From positions 2,604,001 through 2,668,000 of the forward strand of contig NZ_CP014504.1 of the NCBI RefSeq assembly GCF_001590605.1: DNA of 64,000 nt, given 5' to 3'. Each line of letters begins with the position of its first letter. Positions within the stretch are counted from its first letter, which is position 1. Made by a program: the position numbers and the translations under genes. The notes below the pieces were generated by a model. The model made no database searches and was not told the origin of the DNA. It saw nothing but the letters and a program-made list of their open reading frames with translations. The DNA comes from Pedobacter cryoconitis. GTDB lineage: Bacteria > Bacteroidota > Bacteroidia > Sphingobacteriales > Sphingobacteriaceae. Positions 51,401 through 63,400 of the stretch are shown piece by piece.

Positions 51401-54400
51401 TACGCCACGACACTCCATCTACAGCAAGATGATGAACAACCAGCAACAAATGATTCGCTGGTTCAGTTGCAGGAGCAATCAATAAGGCTGCCTGTACCAG
51501 GTTTCCTTGTTCGATAGCCACCTGTACATCTAAAAGATCCAGCTTGGTTTGGATAGCTCCTGACCATTCTTCTGGCTTTTTAGTATAATCAAAGACTTCA
51601 ATTTTTGGTTGATGATCACTATAAGTTTGTTCCCAATCCTCTGCTGACAATTGATAAGCAAAACGGAGCGCATCATGGTGATTCACGAGTTTATCCAGTG
51701 CAACTTGCAATTGCCCGGCACTGATGCTTTTAGCAACTGTTAAAACAATATGCTGATTATAAGGAGAAAGTGTAGGGGTTTCTGTTTCCAGAAACCATTG
51801 CTGAATAGGGAGTAACCCGCTATTTCCGGTTAAAATACCTTGTTCAGCATGTACCTTAACTTCCTGTTGTAAATCCATAAATGCCGCAAGACGAGAAATA
51901 GTCTGACAGGTAAATAAGTCACGGGGATTGAGTCCGTATCCTGCACGTCTGGCACGGCTGACGACCTGAATGGTAATAATAGAATCACCTCCCAGTTCAA
52001 AGAAATTATCATGAACGCCTACTTGTGTTAAGCCTAACAATTCCTGCCAGATAACAGCCAGCGTTTGTTCCAGTTGATTTGCCGGAGCAACGTACTCCTG
52101 TGTGGTCAAATCATTTGCACCTGGATCTGGCAATGCTTTTTTATCAATCTTACCATTGCCGGTAAGCGGCAGCTGCGCTAAAACTACCCACCATCCCGGA
52201 ACCATATATTCTGGTAAACGTGTTTTCAGGAAGGCAATGAGTCCTTCTTTGTCAAATAGTCCGGTTTCCTGCGCTGGAACAACATAACCAACCAGGCGTT
52301 TATTGCCCTGATCGTCAGTTCTCGCTAAAACTACGCCCTGAGAAACCTGGGTGCTTTGTGCTAATATATTTTCTATTTCACCGAGTTCAATCCGGTAACC
52401 ACGAACTTTGACCTGCTCATCGTTACGGCCTATATAAGTCAGATTTCCATCTGGCAGTAATTTACAGATATCGCCTGTTTTGTACATGCGCTCTCCGCTT
52501 ACAAATGGATCTGCAAAGAAACTCTGTGCTGTTTGCTCCGGACGGTTTAAATAACCTCTTGCCACTTGTACACCTCCGATATACAGTTCACCAGCAACTC
52601 CGGCTGCAACCGGACGCAATTGTGCATCCAGCAGGTAAGTACGGATATTCCCCAGACCGCGGCCAATTGGCACACTATCTTGTCCGGTTGCTGCTGAAGA
52701 AGATGGATATTGATATTCAAGCGCTGTTACTGTAGTTTCAGTAGGTCCGTATTCGTTATAAAATGTGGCAAATGGTTTCCATTTTTCCGCGAGTGAAACA
52801 CGGCAATATTCACCACCCGAGATTACACGTCTAAGCCCTCCGTAATTACCCGCATTGATGGTTTCAAGGAAACCCGGTGTGGCATGAAGATGCGTAATTT
52901 GCTCTTTTAGCAATAGGTTTTCTAATGCAGATGGATCTAAACGGGTAGTTTCATCCAGTATAACCAGCGATGCACCATTCAATAGCGCCAGGAAAATCTG
53001 TTCTACTGCCGCATCAAAATTATAGTTTGAGAACTGAAGGATCTTCTCTGTCTGATCGATGCCAAATTTATTCCCCTGATAATTGATCAGGTTAACAACA
53101 CTGCGGTGTTCTACCAGTACCCCTTTAGGTTGACCTGTAGAACCCGAAGTATAGATTACGTAAGCCAGATCTGATGGGTAATATTCCAGGACAGGCGCTG
53201 TTGAAACCCCTCCCGAATGTAATTTATTGTCCAGTAAAATGACCGGCAAATCAGTTTCAGGTAAAAACTCAGCGCTGGCCCGGCTGCTTAAGATGAATGG
53301 CGCTGCAATATCCGAAAGAATAAAAGCAATACGTTCAGCAGGATAATCCGGATGAATAGGTACATAAGCTGCTCCTGCTTTCAACATACCCAGTATACCC
53401 ACAATCATTTCGGGAGATCGCTCTATGAATATTGGCAGCAGCGTATTTCTTTTAACACCAAAACTTAACAGTGTATGGGCCAGCTCATTGGAAAGCGCAT
53501 CAAGTTCAGCATAAGTAAGTTCCTGATCTTCAAAGCGAACAGCCGTTGCCAAAGGAGATTGTACTACCTGTGCTGCAAAAAGACTAACCAGGGTCTGATC
53601 TGCAGGATAAGTGAATTGATCCGAATTTAAACCTGTAATTAACCACTGTTTTTCTTCAGCGGTCAGGATATTTATATTTTCAAGTTTTGGTGATTTCTGG
53701 GTAATAATATGGAACAGGGCAGTTTCAAAGTGTCCGGCTATCCGGCTTACCGCTTCGCCAGCCAACAATTCCGTGTTGTATTCAAAGCGGATATTAATTT
53801 CTTCCGCCGCCATTACTGTAATACTGAGCGGATAGTTGGTCTGTTCTTTTACATCTGCTCCGGATAATTGTAGTTTCCAGGTTTGAGCTAATAAAACTTC
53901 ATCTACGGGATAATTTTCAAAGACCAGGATACTATCAAATAATTCGCCCGAAACGGAACTCTGACGCTGAATTTCATGCAGTGCAGCATACTGGAATTCA
54001 CGACTGCGCAGTTGATCGGCTTGTAATTGTTGTAGCCATGCTGATACTTCCTGAGCGGGTTCAATCTGAGTGAACAAAGGCAGCGTATTAATATACATAC
54101 CTACTGCACGCTCTACGTCTGCCAGATCTTCGGGACGACCAGACACAGTTACCCCATAAACTACATCAGCACGGCCGGTATAATGGTGTAACAGATAGGC
54201 CCAAACGCCCTGTACAAGTGTATTCAGGGTAATCCGGTTACGCTGCGTGTAAGCGGTAAGACTTGCAGTAATTGTTTTATCGAGCTGTATAGTCTCTATC
54301 TCAAATTGTCCTTTGCTGTGTTCTGCTGCAACTGTTTTGATAAATGGCAGTTTACTGCTTTCGGTAAGCGGTTTCAGGTAGTTAAACCAGTATTCTTTTT

Positions 54401-57400
54401 CTTCCTGTTTAGGGCGGCGGCTGAGGTAACGGATATAGTTTTCGTAACGATCTGTTGCTGCAATAAGAACCGGCTGACCATTGATCAGCGACTCATAAGT
54501 TTGCAAAAGCTCTTCAATAAGCACTGGCAACGACCAACCATCTAAAAGGATGTGATGGAAACTCCATAATAACTTGTACTGGTGATCTGCCAGGCGGAAC
54601 AGACAGATCCGCAGCAATGGTGCTGCAGCAAAATCAAAACCAAGGACCCGGTCTTTGGCTGTATATTTCTGAATAGCTTTCTGTTGTGCCTTTTTACTGA
54701 GTCCGCGGTAATCCTGAACCTCAATTGGTAATTTAACATCCTTCAATACGCATTGTACAGGGATATTGAAAACATCGTAATAAATCGCGCTACGTAATAT
54801 AGTGTGCTGTTTCAACAGATATTCCCAGCTTTGAGCAAATAATTGTTCGTCCAAAGCCTTGATATCAGCAGTCAGCTGTTCTACATAAGAACCAGTCTGG
54901 GTATCTGCTAATCCGTGGAAAAGCATCCCAGCCTGCAACCCGCTAAGCGGATAAATGCTTTCGATTTGTTTTCTGCGTTCTCCATCTCCATGATCCAGAA
55001 ATGCATCCAGTTCAGCATAACCGATCACATTTCCAAGACCGTAATCTGAAGGGGTGAAAGCCGTTTCCGGACACGAAATGCAATGGTCAATCAGTGTTTC
55101 CAGGTGAGCGATAAATGCCGTTGATAAATGCTGAATACTTGCAGAAGAGAAATGACAAGGACTATATCTCCAGTCAATTTCCAGTTCATCATTTTTAATG
55201 CTGCTATTGATATAAAGTTTATCAGGCAGCTGGAAAGTCTGGCCTACTGAGCTTCCTGCCTCCTCTTCTGCTGTCCCCAGAATTCCATTACCGTCCAGCA
55301 TATTATTCATCTGACCTAAGTAGTTGAATACGATATCGCCATCAGGGTGCTGTAACGCTGGTTCTTTATTGATGTATTTAAGAATACCATAACCAAGGCC
55401 TTTTCCCGGGATCTGGCGCAATTGTTCTTTCACGCTTTTCACCACATCACCTGTCAGCAGATTTGGTGAGATTTCAAGGGATACCGGATACAAACTTGTA
55501 AACCAGCCAATGGTACGGCTGGTATCTATGCTATTTGATATATCTTCACGCCCATGACCTTCCATTTTGAGCGTAACGGTTTGATTTCCGTTCCATTCAG
55601 TCAGCGTCATCGCTAACGCAGATAGTAAGATATCGTTGATTTCTGTATGGTAGGCTTTGGGTACTTCTTGTAAAAGACGACGCGTCTGTTTGCTGTTTAA
55701 TTTTAAGATCTGGCTGGTGGTATCGCCATAAGTAACTATACCCGGATAATCAAAATCCGTTTTTAACCTGCCAGCTTGTTGTACTGTTTTTTCCCAGTAA
55801 GGTAATTGCGCGGTTAAATCGCTATTTTTTGAATAGACTGTCAGTGCATTATACCATTGACGAACAGCACTGCTTTTCTTACCTAATACTGCTGTGACTG
55901 ATTTGCTGTTTGCGATTGACTTATCCGTATTTTCAACTGATTGCGTTGTATTATTTTCAATTGATTGCGCTATACTATTTTCAAGCAGCAATTGCAGATC
56001 TTCAACCAAAATACGCCATGAAACACCGTCTACTGCAAGGTGATGCACGATAATCAGCAAACGATGCTGTGCTTCTTCTTCTGTTGTAAGCATCAGTACC
56101 GCACGCAGTAATATTCCTTTTTCAATATCCAGACTACGCTGATATTTTTCACCGGTCAGCAAAATGGCTTCCTGTAATTGAGCCGGTGCAACCTCGTTTA
56201 AATCTGCTATATCGAGTTGACCTTCATAAGTCCCATATCCCTGTACCCATCCGCTTTCACCAGAACCATAGGTAAAACGAAGGGCATCATGGTATTGAAC
56301 CAACGCACAGATGGCTTCTTCTATTTTCTGCTGCGGGATATCTTTAGTTATAGTCAGTAAAACATGCTGGTTAAAATGCGATTCGTTTTGAGCAGTAATT
56401 TCAAAAAACCATTGCTGAATAGGAAGTAAACCACTATGACCTTTTAAAATTCCCTGTTCTGCTAAAGAGCCAGCTTCCATTTCACCTTTAATCAGCGCAG
56501 CGGCCAATGCCGCAATGGTCTGACAAACGAACAAATCTCGCGGATGCAGGTTATACCCCATTCGTTTCGCACGGCTGACCACCTGTATCGTAACAATAGA
56601 ATCCCCACCTAGTTCAAAGAAGTTATCATGAATACCTACTCTTGGGATCCGCAATAAATCCTGCCAGATGGTAACCAGATCCTGCTCCATGGTATTGCGC
56701 GGAGCTTCGTAATTTGCTGTAAACAGCGAACCGGTATCTGCATCTGGTAAGGCTTTTTTATCCACTTTACCGTTTTTGGTCAGTGGTAATTTATCCAGTT
56801 CGACCCACACCGCAGGGATCATATATTCTGGTAAACGGCTTTTCAGGAAGACAACAATATGGTCTCTGTCAAACCCGCCTTCGGGTACGACATAACCAAT
56901 CAGGCGTTTAGTCCCATTTTCTTCTTTAACCAGAACCACTGCCTGGTTAACCAGTTCACTTTGTTGCAAGACATTTTCTATCTCCCCCAGTTCGATACGG
57001 TAACCACGGATTTTCACCTGATCATCTATACGTCCCTGGTATTCAATATTGCCATCCGGAAGCCAGCGGCCAACATCTCCGGTTTTATATATTTTCCCTC
57101 CTTTAGCAAAAGGATGATTGATAAACCTTTCTGCGGTAAGATCAGGACGGTTGAGGTATCCAAGAGATAAACCAGCACCTCCCAAATATATTTCACCGGG
57201 CACACCTGCTGGTAATAATCTCAATTGTGCATCTAATATATAGGCAGAACGGCTATCCAGTGGTTTTCCAATTGGAATAGAGTCCCTGTCATCAATCGTA
57301 AATGTAAGGGAGAAAGTCGTATTCTCTGTCGGGCCATACCCATTGATCACGGTTAGTTCAGGATAAGTATTCCTGATTTTAAATACATGCTCATCTGATA

Positions 57401-60400
57401 ATTTCTCCCCACCAGCCAAGACAACCGAAAGCCCTTCAAATATGCTGATGTCGGTATCGATCAGCTGGTTGAACCAACTGGAAGTAAACCACATTTTCGT
57501 CACTTTGTGCAGCTGTATTTGTTCCTTTAGCAAACTGCTATCCAATAAACTATCATCAGGACAAAGGATCAGTTTACCGCCATTCAGCAGCATTCCCCAA
57601 TATTCAAAAGTAGTCGCATCAAAAGAAGGTGAACCTGTTGACAGCAAGACATCATGTTCGTTTAAGTCCACATAGCTGATATCTTTTACCAAACTAACTA
57701 CGTTACGCTGTGTAACCAGTACTCCTTTCGGCTGACCTGTAGAACCTGAGGTATAAATAACATAAGCAGGACTGTCAGGGGCCGTTGTATTGACCAGGAC
57801 TTCTGGGGTAGTTATACTGACCTGAACCTCGTTCTCTATTTCGGTTAATTCTAATTTATCCAGGCAAATAAATTCCAGCTCAGGCGCTAAATCAGTAAAC
57901 AGGGAAAACCATTCACTGTCTGTGATGGCTATTTTTCCTGCTGTATCTTTCAACATGAATGCAATCCTTTCTTGCGGATAATCAGGGTCTATAGGCACAT
58001 AAGCCGCCCCTGCTTTCAAAATAGCCAGGATACCAACCATCATGTCCAAACTGCGTTTAGTCGCTACAGGAACCAATGCTCCAGGCTTTAAACCTTTGCC
58101 TATCAAAGCCTGTGCAAGCATTTCAGAACGTTTAGCCAATTCACGGTAAGTCAATGAAGCGGACCCGAAAACAATCGCAGTGTTTTCTGGCGTAAGGACA
58201 ACCTGCGCATTAAAAGCATTGACAATCGTTAATGGTGCTTGCAGGTAAGGATCTGAACTGTCATTAAATGTTTCCAATAACAGGCTTCGTTCCCGGTCAG
58301 ATAGTATTTCTACGGATGACAACAAGCCTTGCCCTATAGTCATGAATTGCTTTAACACCTGTTCAAAGTGTGCCGAAATAGATACCGCATATTCAGGTGA
58401 CAATAAGCTTGAATTATAGCCAAAATCAATTTGAATAGTATCTGTAGCCAGGATGACTATATTGAATGGATAATTGGTATGTTCATGTAAACCTATATTT
58501 TCCAAACGCAATTCCCATGGCTTTTCATTCAGTACTTTACTAACCGGATAGTTTTCAAAAACCAGTAAACTATCAAAGATATCTCCTGAGATATCTGATA
58601 AACGCTGTATTTCATTCAGGGTGGTATACTGATGTTCTCTGCTTTCCAGCTGATTGATTTGCAAGGCCTGTAACCAACCGGTTAAAGATTGATCTTCATC
58701 CACTGCAATGTGTAAAGGAAGCGTATTGATATACATACCTACCCCTCTTTCTACACCCGGTAAATCTTCTGGTCTGCCGGATACGATTACCCCATAAGTG
58801 ACTTCAGTTTTGCCGGTATAACGGTGAAGTAAATAAGCCCATGCACCTTGCATTAAAGTATTCAGTGTAATATGATTGCGCTGTGCAAATTGCGTCAGAG
58901 AAGCTGTGACAGCACTATCCAGCTGTAATTTCACCTTTTCATAAACGCCTTTTCCTTTATTGCGGTCTGCTGTAGCACTGATGAAATTCAATAAGGTGCC
59001 CTCACTTACGCCTTGCATATATTTACGCCAGTAATTACTGGCTGCGTCTTTATCCTTGCGGTAAATGTACCGGATGTAATCATCGTAACGCGCATGCGGT
59101 AAAACAGGTAAGGCTGTTGCTGTTACCTGCGCTTCATAAGCATGTAATAATTCTTCCAGAATGATTGGAAGTGACCAGCCATCCAAAAGAATATGATGGT
59201 AACTCCAGATCAAATGATAGTAATTATCACGCAGCTGGATCAAACAAAGACGCATCAGCGGTAAGACTGTAAAGTCAAAACCTTGTAAACGATCTGATAC
59301 CTCAAATTCGCGGATTGCATTTTCCTGTTCAGTACTGCTTAAATGACGGTAATCTACTAAGGTAACCGGCATTTCTGCTGCTTTGTAAACACATTGAACA
59401 GGCACACTGAACACATCGTGGTAAAATCCGCTGCGCAAAATACTGTGCTGGCTAATGAGCTGCTGCCAGCTCTTTACAAATTTGTCTACCTCAAGATTTT
59501 CCAGCGTGCAATAAAACTGCTGGATATAAGTACCTGCCTCATCGTCATAAAGGCCATGAAACAACATCCCCTCCTGTAATCCGCTTAACCTGGCCAAACC
59601 TTCTATCTGGTCTTTTCTTGGTGAACCATTGCTCGTTTCTTCCAGAAATTCATCCAGCTCGGTTACACTGATTACTCCTGCGAGTTCATAATCTGCTGGA
59701 GTAGGTGACGAAGCTGTCTGGGCCACACAATGGTTAATGATTTCTTCCAATGCGGAAACATAACCCGTTGCAAGCTCTTTTACAGCCTTTTTATTCAAAT
59801 CCAGTGTACTATAGTCCCATTGAATTTCCAGCACACCTTGTGTGATAAATGCATTGACAGCTATTTTCTCTCTTAAAGGATAAGCATCAGCAACAGAAAG
59901 TCCAAATGTTTCCCATAAAGGATTAATTACCGCAGCAGCGTTCTCACCAGGATCGAGTTTACCTAAATAGTTAAACACGATATCCCAGGGGTCACGGGTT
60001 TGCAGCGCGTCTGCTTTATTAAGATATTTCAATACCCCAAAACCAATTCCTTTTTCCGGAACCTGTCTTAACTGTTCTTTAATATTTTTCAGGATAAAGC
60101 CTATATCTGCACCTTCTTTAACCTCCAGTAAAACCGGATATAAGCTCGTAAACCAGCCTATAGTATGACTGGTATCTATTTGTGCCGAAATATCTTCACG
60201 TCCATGGCCTTCTAAACCGATGGAAACTTTCTGGTTATTGTTCCAGTCTGAGAGTGTAATGGCAAGTGCACTAAGTAAAACATCATTGATCTCGGTACGA
60301 TAGGCCTGAGAAACTTCCTGCAATAATTGTTTGGTCAGTTTTTTATTCAGGCTTACTTTAAGGGTACCTGCATCAGCTGTGCTTGCTATCAATTGATTAT

Positions 60401-63400
60401 CCGCAGAGGTACGCAGCGGTATATATTGCTGTACTGCATTTTCCCAATAAGGCAACTGGTTGAGTAGCTGTTGTTCCTGGCTATATGCCGTTAATGCATC
60501 GTACCATTGGTAATATGCAATGGTTTTATCTCCTGCAATTTCTTGAAGCGATTTCGTTTCCTGCTGTTCTAAAAGCAAAGTCAGGTCATCAAGCAGGATA
60601 CGCCATGATACCCCATCAACAGCAAGGTGATGGATGACTAACAATAAGCGGTGATGTGATTCATTTTCAGGTGTCTGCAAGAAAACGGCACGCATTAAAA
60701 TCCCTTGTTCCAGATCCAGGCCTTGCTGATAATCAGCAGTAATCACTGCTAATTCTTCCGCTGATCCTGAAAATCCTGCTGTTTCAAGCGAAATTTCATA
60801 ATGGCCATAAACCTGTGCTGTCCCTTGCTGTTCCCTGTGGTAAGAGAAACGCAACGCATCATGATATTTGACCAGTTCGCTAATCGCGGCTGCTAATTTT
60901 TCATGGCTGATTTGTTTAGCAACCTTTAATAAAAGATGTTGATTGTAGTGCGAAAAGTCTTTCGTCCGGGCTTCAAAGAAATGCTGTTGTACTGGTAATA
61001 AACCACTGCTTACAGTCAGAAACCCCTGTGCAGCTTGCGCAGTTGAAACGATTTGTAAAGCTAATAAAGTGGATAGGGAAGAAATTGTATAATTCATAAA
61101 CAAGTCCCGGGGTTGCAGGCTGATTCCAGCTCTTCTTGCACGGCTTGATACTTGTATCGTTGTAATTGAATCCCCGCCCAGTTCAAAGAAGTTGTCATAG
61201 ATACCAACGCGCTGTACACCCAGCAAATCCTGCCAGATATTCGCTAATTCCTGCTCTGTTTCGTTTCTTGGTGCTACATATGCTGTAGTCAGCAAGGCAG
61301 CTGCATCTGGATCAGGTAATGCTTTTTTATCTACTTTACCATTATCAGTTAATGGTAGACTTTCCAGCGCTATAAAGAATGTCGGAATCATGTATTCCGG
61401 CAATTTTTCCTTCAGACGTAAGCCTATACGTTCTTTGTCAAAATCACTGTTAACGACAACATAACCAACCAAACGTTTATTCCCGTTATCATCTGTTTTC
61501 ACCAAAACTACAGCCTGGATAACCTCATCGCATTGTTGTAATGCAGCTTCTATTTCACCTAGTTCAATACGAAAACCCCTGATTTTAACCTGATCGTCAA
61601 TACGGCCAAGATATTCTATATTTCCATCAGGCAGCCATCGGCCAAGATCACCAGTATGGTACATCAGGTACTCAGAACCGGGATCAAAAGGATTTTTAAT
61701 AAACTTCTCTGCGGTGAGCTCAGGGCGGTTCAAATAACCTCTTGATACACAAATACCAGCAACACCAATCTCTCCTGGTACTCCAATCGGGCATAACTGC
61801 CCGTTATTGTCAATGACATATAATTGTGTGTTTTGGATAGGTGATCCCAATGGCACATTTGTACTCATCGGGGTATCGTGCATGATATAATGACAAATAT
61901 CATCTGAGGCTTCGGTTGGCCCGTAGGCATTAACGACCGGAATTCTGCCGTAAAAAGCATGTTCAAACCATTGCGCCAATATTGGCTGACTGACTGCTTC
62001 ACCTGTAACCAGCAAATATTTTAGTGCAGTTAGTGACGCAACAAATTGCTCCTGTAATACCGCAGCAAGATAAGAAGGCACTACTTCCCAGATCGTAACT
62101 TTATCTTTGTCAATGGCACGGATCAGTTCAACTGGTTGCAGAATTAGTGCAGTAGTATAGATGATAGTTGTTCCACCACATAACATGGCAGAGAAGAGTT
62201 GCCATACAGAGATATCAAAAGTATAAGAAGCTGTAAAAGCGACAATAGAGCTACTATCGAGTTTCAGATCATTGACTTTTGAATACAGGTGATTCAGCAT
62301 TCCTCCATGCGCAACCATTACCCCTTTAGGTTTACCCGTAGATCCCGAAGTATAAATGACATAAGACAGATCAACCGCGTGTATCTTATTGGCCGGATTA
62401 AGAATTGATTGCGTGGCAATAGCTTCCTTGTCAGCATCAAGCTGAATCACTTCAACCGCATTAAATTTTTCTGCCAATGCTGCGGTTGTGACCACTATTT
62501 TTGCCCCTGTATCTTCGAGCATATAGCTGATCCTGTCTTCAGGATAACCGGGATCAATAGGTACATAAGCCGCACCCGCTTTCATGATTCCCAGAATAGC
62601 GGCCACCATATCTATAGATCGGTCAAAACAAACCGGGACTAAGGTATCTCGTTTTACCCCCTTTGTTTGAAGGTAATGTGCCAGCTGGTTAGCCTTTATA
62701 TTTAATGCTTCATAACTATACCGCTGATTTTCGAATTGAAGCGCAATTACCCCAGGTGTTGCAACTGCATGTTCAGTGAAAATTTCCACCAGGTTTTTAG
62801 TATCCGGATAAGCAACGGTTACGTCATTGAAATGCGCCAGTAATTGTAATTCTGATGGTGGAATAATCTCTATTTCACTTGATTTACTATCCAGCTGCGT
62901 ACTGAATTGTTTCAGAATAAACAGAAGTCTTTGTGCTATCAGCTCCATTTCTTCAGCAGAAAAAAACTGGAGCTGGTAATCAATACTTAACTGTAATGGC
63001 TGCTGTTTTCCTAAATCTTTCCACCAGATCTCAATCGGGTAACGACCGTAACCACTCGGAAGTTCATAAAATCCGGCTTGCATACCTTCTCCAAAATCAA
63101 GTGAAAAATTAATAACTGCGTAGTTGATCACTATTTCAAGCAAATATTCTTCTACTGCATTAATTTTGAAATAACGACTTAAATCGCCTATCTGGTAATT
63201 ACTATAACGGTAATCTTCACGCTGAGATGCAGTGGTATGTTTGATCAGTTCACTTACGGAAAGGTCTGGCTGATAGGCTCCTTTAAAAGGAAGAATACCA
63301 GTAAACATCCCTACTATATCACGAACTTTTTTATTTTTTCTTTTGTGTAATGGGGTACCAAAAATAAACTCCTGCTTATCAGAAGTTTTACCAAAGTAAA

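Noticed and set aside
55929..55984. Short repeats considered as a CRISPR fragment
   Set aside because: The units are contiguous with no spacers, in frame within an E domain, and there are no cas genes.
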